Of a DNA stretch of 64,000 nt, positions 7,952-16,586 are shown one piece after another. Position numbers and translations under genes: made by a program. This DNA comes from 58-81 sp012729145 (GTDB taxonomy: Bacteria > Synergistota > Synergistia > Synergistales > Thermovirgaceae). The notes beneath the pieces are model-generated. The model did no database searches. It was not told where the DNA came from and saw nothing but the letters and a program-made list of their open reading frames with translations. Location: positions 1 to 64,000 of the forward strand of contig JAXGIW010000001.1 of NCBI GenBank assembly GCA_040770625.1, read 5' to 3'. How positions within the stretch are numbered: the stretch's first letter is position 1; every line of letters starts with the position of its first letter.

Positions 7952-9361
7952 TTACAAAGCAAACCTCGCCGGGTAGGAGGCAAGTTTCTTGCGGAATACC
8001 TCCAGTGTCTCCATGCCCCTTTCGATCTGCAGCGCAACCTGTTTGAACGAGGTCCCGCCCTGTGTGTTCCTCCTTGAGACGGAGCTCTCGATGTTCAGGA
8101 TTGCCATCAGGTCGTCGCCCGCAGAGGGAACAAGCTCCTTCCACTCCCCCGCTGAAAGGCTCAGAAACGTCCTCTTCCGGTCAAGGCACCACTTGACCAC
8201 TCCTCCTACCTGCTCGTGGGCGAGCCTGAAGGGGACGCCCCTCATGACAAGATACTCGGCCACGTCCGTCGCCAGGGCGAAGCCGTCCTCAAAGGCCTTG
8301 ACCGCCCTCTCCTGATCCACCTCTATGCGGGCTATCAGCTGGGGGAGAACGTCGAGGACATCCCTGGCTATCTGCACCGATGACCAGAGAGCTCTCTTGT
8401 CCTCCTGCATGTCCCTGTTGTAGGTCATGGGAAGCCCCTTGATAATGGTGAGAAGGTCCACCATGTCGCCGATGACCCTCCCCGTCCGCCCCCGCACCAG
8501 TTCAAGCACGTCGGGGTTCTTCTTCTGGGGCATCATGCTGGACCCTGTGCAGAAGGCATCGGGGAGGATCACCCACCCGAACTCCCGGCTGTTGTAAATG
8601 ACCATGTCCTCCGCCATCCTGCTTGCATGGATCATCAGGACCGTCATTGCGTACTGGCAGTCAAGGAGGTGATCCCTGTGAGCCACGGAGTCCATGCTGT
8701 TGTCGCTGGTCCTGTCGAATCCGAGCATGATGCTGGTGAACCCCCGGTCGAGGGGGAGCGTTGACCCTGCCAGGGCCCCGCTGCCCAGGGGACATTCGTT
8801 GACCGACTCGAGGGCGAACAGAACCCTGCGGAAATCCCTGGCGAGAGCCCAGAAGTGAGCCAGCCAGTAGTGTCCCATGCTTACGGGCTGAGCCTGCTGA
8901 AGGTGTGTGTAGCCCGGGATTATGATGTGCCTGTGGGCTGTGGCCCTGTCCAGCAGAGCGTCAAGCAGGGTAATAAGGGCGTCGCCCACGGAGTACATCT
9001 CTTTCCTCAGGTAGAGCCTGACCGCCGTGGCCGACTGGTCGTTGCGGCTCCTCCCGGTGTGCAGCTTGGCTCCGAGAGGGCCGATCAGCTCCGTGAGCCT
9101 CGCCTCTATGTTCATGTGGACGTCTTCCATCGACTCCAGGGGCTTGAGATGGCCCTCCTGGATCTCCTGCAGTACCTGTCTAAGGCCGTCCTCAATAACT
9201 GCGGCCTCCCGCTGTTCAAGCAGACCGACGTGTTCAAGCATTCTCACGTGGGCGATGCTCCCGTAAACATCATAAGGGGCAAGCCGCCAGTCCAGGTCGA
9301 GCGACTGGGTGAAGTGCTGGACTATCTCTGCCGTGTCTTCCCTGAATCGTCCGTGCCACAT
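7952..9361 (-). CDS. argH: Argininosuccinate lyase
   Basis: Cleaves argininosuccinate to arginine and fumarate, the last step of arginine biosynthesis (also usable with the urea cycle). The 469-aa length fits the family. The fumarase/aspartase superfamily signature GSSMMPQKKNPDVLELVRG with the catalytic Ser is at about 275-295. TGRSRNDQSATAVRLYL lies at about 105-120 and HLQQAQPVSMGHYW near 155. No argG, argF or other arginine genes are in the window. The start is 22 nt after the Ppx gene, so it may be read through from the S1-DUF501-ppx run. Confidence 0.96.
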   Translation of the reverse strand: MWHGRFREDTAEIVQHFTQSLDLDWRLAPYDVYGSIAHVRMLEHVGLLEQREAAVIEDGLRQVLQEIQEGHLKPLESMEDVHMNIEARLTELIGPLGAKLHTGRSRNDQSATAVRLYLRKEMYSVGDALITLLDALLDRATAHRHIIIPGYTHLQQAQPVSMGHYWLAHFWALARDFRRVLFALESVNECPLGSGALAGSTLPLDRGFTSIMLGFDRTSDNSMDSVAHRDHLLDCQYAMTVLMIHASRMAEDMVIYNSREFGWVILPDAFCTGSSMMPQKKNPDVLELVRGRTGRVIGDMVDLLTIIKGLPMTYNRDMQEDKRALWSSVQIARDVLDVLPQLIARIEVDQERAVKAFEDGFALATDVAEYLVMRGVPFRLAHEQVGGVVKWCLDRKRTFLSLSAGEWKELVPSAGDDLMAILNIESSVSRRNTQGGTSFKQVALQIERGMETLEVFRKKLASYPARFAL

Positions 9362-9383
9362 GAAGATCTACCTCCCGGTCCCT

Positions 9384-10310
9384 TTACGGCATCCTGACTG
9401 AGAGGGCCTCAGATCCCCTCTCTGCCGCCATATCATTGCAAAGCGCCCACAGAAGGTCCGTCTCGCTGTGGGTATATTCATCAACCCCCATAAGCCCAAG
9501 GAGGGCTCTTGCCACCGAAAGCCCCGTCACGATGATGTCGGCCCTCCCCTTTTCAAGGCCCGTTATCATCGCCCTTTCCTCAAGGGGTGTCGCCGAGATC
9601 CTCCGAACCAGTTCATCCAGGTCACCGGACCTCACCTTCCGTCCGTGAAGCCGGGAGGGGCGGTAATCATCCACGCGGACCATCTCCAACATCATTACCG
9701 CTGCCGAAGAAGTGCCACCCACCCCCACAAGATTACCCGGGCCGCCTTCTAGACTTTTCCCGATGACACTCCTGACCTCTTCCATTACTGCCTCGGGTTC
9801 CTCACCAAAAAGGGCGGTCATTCTTACGGCCCCCAAGGGGAAAGAGAAGGACCTGTGGGGGGTCCCGATATCCAGGCTTCCCCCGCCGAGGTCAAAGACC
9901 CATCCCGCCCCGGGGATCCCCAGAGAGGCCCCTTTCCTGCCGAGCCGGGCCTCCTCTTCGGGATCCAGCACCCTGGGAGTTAGCCCCGTCAGTGACTCCA
10001 TCCTGGCGACCACTTCTCCGGAGTTGATGGCACTCCTCAGGCTTTCTGTCGCACAGAAAGATATATGCCCACCGGTGACGCCGGAACGTTCGAGGAGCTG
10101 AAAGGCCTTCCCGACGGCCTCCAGGGTCCTTTCAAGGGCCTTTCCTCCGACGGCGTACTCTCCTTCCCGGATGCCCTCGGTCACTCTTGATATCCATACC
10201 CCCGAGGCAACGTACTCCAGCACCCCTCCCGATACCGAAACGGCAAGACACCGGACGGAGTTGGAACCCAGATCGACGGCACCGAACCTTAGCCTGTCGT
10301 GCATGGCCAC
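9384..10310 (-). CDS. Ppx/GppA-family phosphatase
   Basis: A 308-aa ASKHA-fold phosphatase. The N-terminal phosphate-binding loop is AVDLGSNSVRCLAV (about 11-24), with the conserved ATESLRSA segment near 108. FDLGGGSLDIG near 143 binds the nucleotide or polyphosphate phosphates. It is about the length of the single-module exopolyphosphatases of actinobacteria and lacks the C-terminal HD module of E. coli Ppx and GppA. Whether polyphosphate or pppGpp is the substrate cannot be told. It overlaps the DUF501 gene by 22 nt, a pairing I recall from other phyla. Confidence 0.9.
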   Translation of the reverse strand: MAMHDRLRFGAVDLGSNSVRCLAVSVSGGVLEYVASGVWISRVTEGIREGEYAVGGKALERTLEAVGKAFQLLERSGVTGGHISFCATESLRSAINSGEVVARMESLTGLTPRVLDPEEEARLGRKGASLGIPGAGWVFDLGGGSLDIGTPHRSFSFPLGAVRMTALFGEEPEAVMEEVRSVIGKSLEGGPGNLVGVGGTSSAAVMMLEMVRVDDYRPSRLHGRKVRSGDLDELVRRISATPLEERAMITGLEKGRADIIVTGLSVARALLGLMGVDEYTHSETDLLWALCNDMAAERGSEALSVRMP

Positions 10311-10858
10311 TCCAGGGGGTCATCACACTCCTGCACCCCGATCCTTTCGCAGAGCCAATCCTCCCCGGGGTGCCACCCCATCCCTATCATGGAGGCAGCC
10401 TGCAGGTGAAGGCATTTTACCGAAACGTCCCCGCCTGACCTGATGCCCCCTACGCCTGTAGCGGTAAGGGATAGCCAGGCCGGGGGATCTTCCTCCATTA
10501 TCTCCCGGGACCTTTCTGGACCCAGAAGAAAAACCCTGAAAAGCACGTACTGAAGATTGAAGATCCTCCAGTCCCGGGTCCTGTCACGTTCTATCCGACG
10601 ACCCAGCTCCCTTACCCCTCCGGCCGACTCGATCCTGTCGACTTTCCTTGAGAGGCATGGGCAGCTCAGCCAGAAGACCGTGGGGAAGGGGTGCCCCTTT
10701 CTCAAAGGATCGCATACCGTCACCTGTGGGAAGCCGTACCTGCACCTTCGGGAAACGCCGCGTACCAGGCGGGCATCAAATTTCCTTGAACCGGCCTGCC
10801 TCTTCACCGTTTCGAGATCGGCGTTCAGGGGTATCTCAAAAAAAACAGGGGGCAACAA
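10289..10858 (-). CDS. DUF501 domain protein
   Basis: Up to 189 aa. The DUF501 core is visible from about residue 28: RCRYGFPQVTVCDP, then GHPFPTVFWLSCPCLSRKVDRIESAGG, and later the C-terminal Cys-containing segment SVKCLHLQAAS. The function of the family is unknown to me. The furthest start (TTG at 10858) lies inside the terminator hairpin of the upstream S1 gene. A GTG at 10807, which still keeps the whole conserved core, is a reasonable alternative. It overlaps the Ppx/GppA gene, implying a linked role. Confidence 0.8.
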   Translation of the reverse strand: MLPPVFFEIPLNADLETVKRQAGSRKFDARLVRGVSRRCRYGFPQVTVCDPLRKGHPFPTVFWLSCPCLSRKVDRIESAGGVRELGRRIERDRTRDWRIFNLQYVLFRVFLLGPERSREIMEEDPPAWLSLTATGVGGIRSGGDVSVKCLHLQAASMIGMGWHPGEDWLCERIGVQECDDPLEWPCTTG

Positions 10859-10866
10859 GCCCCCTG
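10838..10866 (-). terminator. Rho-independent terminator after the S1-domain gene
   Basis: On the minus strand CAGGGGGC-TTGTT-GCCCCCTG is a perfect 8-bp stem (10846-10866) followed by eight T residues (10838-10845). It lies 24 nt after the S1 gene stop and overlaps the longest possible DUF501 start. Confidence 0.9.
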
Positions 10867-10890
10867 CAGCAGGCAGATCCTGCTCCTGTC

Positions 10891-11313
10891 CTATTTCTTT
10901 CCCCGAGGTTTTCCCCCGGAGCCTTCCTTGTTCTTCCTGTTCAGATCGGATAATTTCTGATCGCTCGCCTTCAGGAATGAAGCCAGTTTCTTCTCAAAAT
11001 CGTCTCCCGCCGACGATGGCGCGCCTCGCGGCTGCCTCGGTCTCTCTACGCGGGCCTGGAGCTGTTTCAGGGAGAGGTCGATACGGCCTCTTTCATCGAT
11101 CTTGATGACCTTGGCCTCTACCTCCTGCTGCAGCTGCAGGATATCCTCTACCTTCTTGACATACTCGTAGGCAAGCTCCGAGATATGGATCATTGCCTTC
11201 TGCCCCGTCGAAAGCCTGACGAAGGCCCCGTATGGCAGGATCTGTTCCACAGTACCCTTTACGATGTCTCCGACCTTAACCTCCGTCGTTTGGGAGCCCT
11301 TTTCCTGGACCAT
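10891..11313 (-). CDS. S1-domain RNA-binding protein (YabR/GSP13-like)
   Basis: About 140 aa. One S1 OB-fold domain (about 12-80) reads VKVGDIVKGTVEQILPYGAF, then IHISELAYEYVKKVEDIL and GRIDLSLKQL. A basic, low-complexity tail of about 50 residues follows, ending GGKPRGKK. The layout is that of B. subtilis YabR and general stress protein 13, which associate with ribosomes or RNA. I used the ATG at 11313; the longest frame begins one codon earlier with TTG. GGAGGGG lies 12 nt upstream. Monocistronic, because a strong terminator follows. Confidence 0.85.
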   Translation of the reverse strand: MVQEKGSQTTEVKVGDIVKGTVEQILPYGAFVRLSTGQKAMIHISELAYEYVKKVEDILQLQQEVEAKVIKIDERGRIDLSLKQLQARVERPRQPRGAPSSAGDDFEKKLASFLKASDQKLSDLNRKNKEGSGGKPRGKK

Positions 11314-11457
11314 CAACCAGTTTTCCCCTCCGTATAGATTTGAGAGATGATCTATAAAAACACCGGCCCGTACAGATCCGGTTCACGCCGACAAGTATAT
11401 CATTATGTCAAGGACAGGGTACAACTCCTGTCATCTTCCGTAACGGCGTAACAAAGA

Positions 11458-12297
11458 TCAGTGTCCGGTAACCCCAAGGTCCTCCAGGAATAGGGGGCTC
11501 AGGACCTTTATGAAAGTGCCCTTCATGCCAAGGCTCCGGCTTTCGATTATACCCGCGCTCTCGAGCTTTCTCAGGGCGTTCACGATGACGCTCCGGGTCA
11601 CCCCCACCCTGTCTGCAACACGGCTGGCTACTACGATCCCTTCCGATCCTCCCAGCTCCCTGATCATGTGCCTGACGGACTCCACCTCCGAGTAGGACAG
11701 GGCCCTCATGGCCATCTGGACGATCAGGCGCTCCCTGGCCCTGTCCTCTATGCTCCTGGCCCTGGAATGGAGTATCTCCAGACCTACCACCGTGGCCAGA
11801 TATTCACCGAGCACAAGGTCCCTGTTATCGAAGGGATGACCGAACCGGGCCAGGATAAGTGTACCCAGGCGCTCCCCCGCGCCGTGGATAGGAACATATA
11901 CGACGTGCTTGTTGGAATAGGTACAGGGCTCGTCGGAGTAGGCGCAGAGTCCGTGGTCGGTGTGGTTCAGCTCCGATTCGTGGTACTGGTTCACCTTTTC
12001 GGTGTACCCTTCAGGCATGGCCCCCTTCTCAAGTAGCTCAGACATGATGGGGCAGTTGTACTCGCTGATCCAGGAGTAGCCCAGGATCCCGCCCTCCCGG
12101 TCGATCATGTAGACGTTGGCCGCCGACAGTTCGCAGAGAAGCCTGGCGAGCCTCTGGTAGTCCGGTGTACCCGGATCCCTGCGACTCTGCAGGACCCTGT
12201 TGACGGCACGGGTCTTCTCAAGGAGGTCCTGCATTGCCGAAGGATCGGCTATCTTGGCCCTTGATTCGATCAGTTCTTTCGGTGTGTTCATCGTCAC
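11458..12297 (-). CDS. codY: GTP- and branched-chain-amino-acid-sensing repressor CodY
   Basis: The 279-aa protein has an N-terminal GAF-type sensing domain (about 30-180) and a C-terminal winged helix. The recognition helix region ASRVADRVGVTRSVIVNAL followed by RKLESAGIIESRSLGMKGTF (about 222-262) is almost the text-book CodY sequence. In Firmicutes CodY binds isoleucine/leucine/valine and GTP and represses nutrient-acquisition genes. Here it sits last in xerC-hslV-hslU-codY, exactly as in B. subtilis, yet on a chromosome with lipid A genes. GTG start with GGGAGGG six nt upstream; an ATG two codons later is an alternative. I found no convincing CodY box in the window. Confidence 0.95.
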   Translation of the reverse strand: MTMNTPKELIESRAKIADPSAMQDLLEKTRAVNRVLQSRRDPGTPDYQRLARLLCELSAANVYMIDREGGILGYSWISEYNCPIMSELLEKGAMPEGYTEKVNQYHESELNHTDHGLCAYSDEPCTYSNKHVVYVPIHGAGERLGTLILARFGHPFDNRDLVLGEYLATVVGLEILHSRARSIEDRARERLIVQMAMRALSYSEVESVRHMIRELGGSEGIVVASRVADRVGVTRSVIVNALRKLESAGIIESRSLGMKGTFIKVLSPLFLEDLGVTGH

Positions 12298-12343
12298 AGA
12301 GATCCCTCCCGATGTTCTCAGGCGCTGATCGGGCAGCGCCCAA

Positions 12344-13762
12344 CTATAACAGGTATTTCCTTACATCCGTATCGGCTACCAGCCTCTCAAGCCGTTCCCT
12401 TACAAGTTCGCCATCGATCTCCACGTTCTGCCCGGAGAGGTCCGGGGCCTCGAACTGGATCTCCTCCAGGAGATTCTCCATCATTGTGTGAAGCCGGCGA
12501 GCCCCGATGTCCTCGGTCTCGCGGTTCATCCTGGCGGCCAGCGAGGCGATCTCCCTCAGGGCTGTCTCCGAAAAGGAAAGGGTTACCTGCTCCGTCGAAA
12601 GCAGCGCCTTGTACTGGTCCACCAGGCTGTGCTCCGGTTCCACGAGTATCCTTGCCAGGTCCCCCTCGGCAAGAGGGTTGAGCTCGACTCTGAGAGGAAG
12701 CCTTCCCTGGAGTTCAGGGACGAGATCTGACGGTTTCATCTTGTGGAAGGCACCGGCAGCTATGAAAAGGATGTGGTCGGTCCTCACCGGTCCGTACTTC
12801 GTGTTGACCGTACACCCCTCGACGATGGGAAGAAGGTCTCTCTGGACCCCCTCGCGGCTCACGTCGGGTCCTGAGTGACCGCCACCTGCCGAAGCGACCT
12901 TGTCGAGTTCGTCAATGAAGACTATACCCTCCTCCTGGGCCTTCTTCAGACCCTCCTGGGCTGCGGCTTCATGATCTACGAGCTTCTCCGCCTCCTCGGC
13001 CTCCAGAATGCTCCTGGCCGTTTCGACGGTAACGGTCCGCCTCTTTTTCTTCTTCGGGAATATGCCGCTAAGCATCTCCCCGATGTTCATGCCCATCTCT
13101 TCCATACCGGGCCCGCCCATGACGGGGATGCCGAACTGGGCGCTCTCGCTGACCTCGATCTCTATCTCGCGACCCTCTAGCTTGCCCTCGTCGAGCATAC
13201 GCCCCAACCTCTCCCTGGTGGAGAGACGCTGCCTCTCGGCTCTCTCCTCCTCTTCGGTAGGGATCCTCTCCTCTTTCTGGGGCTGCCCGGAGAAGATATG
13301 CATGAAGTCGGATACCTTTTCCTGGACCTTTCTCGGCGGGATAAGGGCATCCAGTATCCTCTCCCTCGCCCTGACAGAAGCCTCCTCACGGACCTCTTCT
13401 ATCTTCCTCTGCTTCACCATCTGGACAGATCTCTCCACCAGGTCCCGGATCATGGACTCAACATCCCTGCCCACGTAGCCCACTTCGGTGAACTTGGTGG
13501 CCTCCACCTTGATGAAGGGTGCGCTCACCAGCTGGGAGAGCCTCCTGGCTATCTCGGTCTTCCCCACCCCCGTGGGTCCGACCATGAGTATGTTCTTCGG
13601 AGCTATCTCCCTGGCTATCTCCTCGGGAAGCTCCAGTCGGCGGATCCTGTTCCGCAGGGCAATAGCGACGGCCCTCTTGGCCCTGCCCTGACCCACGATG
13701 TAACGGTCAAGGTAGGTAACTATTGCCTTGGGGGTAAGGGCCTCGTTCCTTCCTTCCCTCAA
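12344..13762 (-). CDS. hslU: ATP-dependent protease ATPase subunit HslU
   Basis: AAA+ unfoldase that caps the HslV peptidase. The 472-aa protein has the N-terminal LTPKAIVTYLDRYIVGQ, Walker A GPTGVGKTEIARRL (about 61-74), the I domain (about 110-245, ending PKKKKRRTVTVETAR), Walker B GIVFIDELDKVA and a C-terminal sensor-2 region ending ADTDVRKYLL. The conserved C-terminal tail that inserts into HslV is present (RKYLL). TTG start overlaps the hslV stop (TTGA), indicating coupling. Confidence 0.96.
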   Translation of the reverse strand: MREGRNEALTPKAIVTYLDRYIVGQGRAKRAVAIALRNRIRRLELPEEIAREIAPKNILMVGPTGVGKTEIARRLSQLVSAPFIKVEATKFTEVGYVGRDVESMIRDLVERSVQMVKQRKIEEVREEASVRARERILDALIPPRKVQEKVSDFMHIFSGQPQKEERIPTEEEERAERQRLSTRERLGRMLDEGKLEGREIEIEVSESAQFGIPVMGGPGMEEMGMNIGEMLSGIFPKKKKRRTVTVETARSILEAEEAEKLVDHEAAAQEGLKKAQEEGIVFIDELDKVASAGGGHSGPDVSREGVQRDLLPIVEGCTVNTKYGPVRTDHILFIAAGAFHKMKPSDLVPELQGRLPLRVELNPLAEGDLARILVEPEHSLVDQYKALLSTEQVTLSFSETALREIASLAARMNRETEDIGARRLHTMMENLLEEIQFEAPDLSGQNVEIDGELVRERLERLVADTDVRKYLL

Positions 13763-14298
13763 TCCTCAAGCACCTCCAGCGTAATCGAATCGTTGGTGTA
13801 GATACAGATCCTGGAGGCTATGACGAGTGACCTTCTGGCGATCTCGTCGGCCCTGGCATCTGAGGACTCCAGGAGGGCCCTCGCCGCGGCCAGGGCATAT
13901 CCTGCACCTGAACCGATGGAACAGGCCTCACCCTCCGGTTCCAGGATATCCCCGGCCCCGGTCAGAAGGAGGGTAGATCTGCTGTCGGCCACGAGCATCA
14001 TTGCCTCCAGCCTTCTCAGGACTTTGTCGGTCCGCCAGTCCTTGACCAGTTCGGTGGCGGACCTTATCAGGTTGCCCCCGTGTTCGGCCAGTCTCTTCTC
14101 GAAGCGTTCCAGCAGGGTCATCGCATCGGCCGTACCCCCCGCGAACCCCGTGAGCACTCGACCGTCGTAGAGGCGCCTGACCTTCCTGGCCCCTTCCTTT
14201 ATTACCTGGTCCCCAAGGGTGACCTGGCCGTCTCCGGCCATGGCCACAACATTATTCCTCCTGACGCAAAGGATCGTTGTCCCCTTCATCATCCGCAT
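13759..14298 (-). CDS. hslV: ATP-dependent protease peptidase subunit HslV
   Basis: Proteasome-beta-like threonine peptidase that forms the core of the HslUV protease. About 179 aa. The N-terminal MKGTTILCVRR exposes a Thr nucleophile after processing, followed by MAGDGQVTLGDQVIK and a Gly-rich GSGAGYALAAARAL. ATG codons at 14298, 14292 and 14289 and a GTG at 14301 are all possible starts. I used 14298 for its GGAAG spacing. The start overlaps the end of xerC, and the stop overlaps hslU. The enzyme looks catalytically intact. Confidence 0.95.
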   Translation of the reverse strand: MRMMKGTTILCVRRNNVVAMAGDGQVTLGDQVIKEGARKVRRLYDGRVLTGFAGGTADAMTLLERFEKRLAEHGGNLIRSATELVKDWRTDKVLRRLEAMMLVADSRSTLLLTGAGDILEPEGEACSIGSGAGYALAAARALLESSDARADEIARRSLVIASRICIYTNDSITLEVLED

Positions 14299-15220
14299 CA
14301 CCGCTTCCGGCCCTGGGGTGGGCCATGGTATAGCTTTTCCTCAGCTGCTCTACCGTTATCTTCAGATACTTCTGGGTGGTCACAAGGCTTTCGTGTCCCA
14401 GCAGCTCCTGGAGGACCCTCAGGTTGGCTCCCCCTTCGAGCATATGGGTCGCAAAGCTGTGCCTCAGAACGTGGGGGGTAACCCCGGAGAGGCCAGCCCT
14501 GGCCGCCGCCTTCAGGACGCTCCTGTGAAGAGTTCTTACGGTTATATGCTCCCCCCTGCTGCCGGGGAATACGTAATCCGAGACGACCGGACAGGAATCT
14601 CTCCACTCCCTCAGGGCCTTGACGGAGTACCTGCCCATCGGGACCAGCCGCTCCTTCTCACCCTTGCCCATTACCCTGATCCATCTTTCTTCAAGGTCCA
14701 CCTGGTCCCAGCGAAGGGAGGCCGTCTCTGCGACCCGCAGCCCGGAGCCGTACATTAGCTCCATTGCCGCCAGGTCCCTGTGGGCCTCCGGGCCGGAAGG
14801 GCCCGTCTCCAGGAGCTTTTGCATATCCTCCCGGGAGATCGCCCTTGGTAGCCTTCCAGGAAGCCTGGGTCCCCGGATCCCCTCAGCGGGGTTCGACGGG
14901 ATCTCGCGACGCTCCCGGAGGAAACGAAGCCAGCTCCTTATGGCAGAAAGCTTTCTGGCTGCAGAGGAGCGGGCGTAGCCGAAGCCAACCACGTCCCTGA
15001 GGAAGCCCCTTATGTGCAGGCTCTGCACCTCTCCGGGGGCGGTGACCCCCAGACCCTCCAGGTAGTCGGCAAACTGGGAGAGGTCCACGGCATAGTTGAG
15101 GGTCGTGTGTCCCGAACCTCCCCTGCCGGACCTCATCTCTTCAAGGAAAAGATCGATAGATTCGGAAATAGCGTCCCCGGGCATGTCAATAATTGTAACA
15201 CTTTGGAGAGGATTAATCAT
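14252..15220 (-). CDS. xerC: Tyrosine recombinase XerC/CodV
   Basis: A 322-aa site-specific recombinase that would resolve chromosome dimers at dif. The N-terminal SAM-like DNA-binding domain is at about 18-105. In the catalytic domain Arg is in YGSGLRVAE, Lys in MGKGEKERLV, the HxxR box is HVLRHSFATHML, and the second His is in LLGHESL. The Tyr nucleophile is in TTQKYLKI. It occupies the codV slot between trmFO and hslV as in B. subtilis. Because of that slot and the absence of phage genes I call it a housekeeping Xer. The start overlaps trmFO by 8 nt; an ATG at 15184 is an alternative. Confidence 0.93.
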   Translation of the reverse strand: MINPLQSVTIIDMPGDAISESIDLFLEEMRSGRGGSGHTTLNYAVDLSQFADYLEGLGVTAPGEVQSLHIRGFLRDVVGFGYARSSAARKLSAIRSWLRFLRERREIPSNPAEGIRGPRLPGRLPRAISREDMQKLLETGPSGPEAHRDLAAMELMYGSGLRVAETASLRWDQVDLEERWIRVMGKGEKERLVPMGRYSVKALREWRDSCPVVSDYVFPGSRGEHITVRTLHRSVLKAAARAGLSGVTPHVLRHSFATHMLEGGANLRVLQELLGHESLVTTQKYLKITVEQLRKSYTMAHPRAGSGDADDEGDNDPLRQEE

Positions 15221-16586
15221 AATCTTCTGAAGATATCTGTATGGTCGGAATTTTTCTCAAAAGAGGTGGTAATTCTTCGATGAACTTCTTCATGGACTCC
15301 GAGGACCTGGAAGCATACTTCCCACATCGTTCCGGCCTCTTCTTTATCCTCTGGAGCAACGGAGGAAAGATGCCAAGGTTGGTGTTCATAGGCTGGAAGG
15401 ACCTGGGCTGGGGATCCGAGAGATGAGCAAGCAGGGAGCCGACGGCGGTCTCCCTTGGCCAGACGGGAAACTCCTGCCCCGAGACCAGGGCTGCTGCGTT
15501 CAGGGCAGCCACAAGCCCCATGGCGGTGCTCTCAACATAGCCTTCAACGCCGGTGATCTGACCAGCGAGGAAGATATCGCTTTGAACCTTTAGCCTGAGG
15601 AAAGGATCGAGAACCTTGGGAGCATCTACGTAGATGTTCCGGTGCATCACTCCGAGCCTGACGAATTCGGCTCCCGAAAGGGCCGGGATCATCCTGAACA
15701 CGCTCTCCTGTTCAGGCCACCGGAGGTTGGTCTGGAAACCGACGAGGTTGTAGAGGGTACCCGAGGTGTTCTCCTGACGGAGCTGGACCACCGCCCATGG
15801 CTCCTCGCCGGAGATCGGATCACTGAGACCCACAGGCCGGAGAGGACCGAACCGCAGCGTGTCTACCCCCCTGGAGGCTATCACTTCCACGGGGAGACAC
15901 CCCTCGAAGTAACGGTCGTCCTTTTCGAAGTCGTGCCTGGGAGCCCTCTCGGCAGAGACAAGAGCGGCGTGGAATGCCTCGTACTCCTCCCTGTTCATGG
16001 GGCAGTTTATGTAATCGTCACCAAAGCCCCATCGGCCGCCCCGGAAAGCCCTGGTCATGTCTATGGACTCGGCGGTTACCACTGGAGAGACAGCATCGAA
16101 GAAGGACAGGAAGTTCTCGCCTACCGTTCGCGAAAGAGATCTGGCCAGGGGATCGCTTGTGAGGGGACCCGTTGCGATAATTGCCGGGCCTTCGGGGATC
16201 TCATGGATCTCCTTTCTTTCTACCGCCACAAGGGGGTCTGAAGCGAGGGCACCGGTAATGCATTCCGAGAAGCTGTCCCGGTCCACGGCCAGCGCTTTCC
16301 CGGCCGGTAGCCGGGACCTTCTGGCACAGTCAAGAATGAGGCTGCCCATCATGTCCAGTTCTGCCTTGAGGATGCCCCCGGGGCTAGTGATCTCAAAGGC
16401 TCCCAGGGAGTTGCTGCAAACCAGCTCCGCGAATCCCCCTGTCCTGTGGGCAGGTGTCGTTCTGTGGGGGCGCATCTCGATAAGGGTCACCGGTATGCCC
16501 CTCCGGCACAGCTGCCAGGCAGCCTCTGAACCTGCCAGGCCAGCCCCGACTACGGTTATCCTTCTAATCCCGGGATCTTTCTTCAT
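15213..16586 (-). CDS. trmFO: Methylenetetrahydrofolate-tRNA-(uracil-5-)-methyltransferase TrmFO
   Basis: FAD- and folate-dependent enzyme forming ribothymidine 54 in the tRNA T loop. From the ATG at 16586 it is 457 aa, the expected size. The dinucleotide-binding motif VVGAGLAGSEAAWQL lies at about 11-25, with the family motifs ELVCSNSLGAFE and, near the C-terminus, TGVEGYVESTAMGLVAA. The reading frame stays open 94 codons upstream, but that stretch is a shadow of topA with no homology. The start overlaps topA by 23 nt. Found in Firmicutes and several other phyla that lack TrmA. Confidence 0.95.
   Translation of the reverse strand: MKKDPGIRRITVVGAGLAGSEAAWQLCRRGIPVTLIEMRPHRTTPAHRTGGFAELVCSNSLGAFEITSPGGILKAELDMMGSLILDCARRSRLPAGKALAVDRDSFSECITGALASDPLVAVERKEIHEIPEGPAIIATGPLTSDPLARSLSRTVGENFLSFFDAVSPVVTAESIDMTRAFRGGRWGFGDDYINCPMNREEYEAFHAALVSAERAPRHDFEKDDRYFEGCLPVEVIASRGVDTLRFGPLRPVGLSDPISGEEPWAVVQLRQENTSGTLYNLVGFQTNLRWPEQESVFRMIPALSGAEFVRLGVMHRNIYVDAPKVLDPFLRLKVQSDIFLAGQITGVEGYVESTAMGLVAALNAAALVSGQEFPVWPRETAVGSLLAHLSDPQPRSFQPMNTNLGIFPPLLQRIKKRPERCGKYASRSSESMKKFIEELPPLLRKIPTIQISSEDYD

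Noticed and set aside
14252..15220. Phage or integron integrase
   Set aside because: Position between trmFO and hslV and the absence of phage genes indicate the housekeeping Xer recombinase.
15238..15265. Possible CodY box (AATTTTTCTCAAAAG)
   Set aside because: It lies inside trmFO coding sequence and matches poorly.
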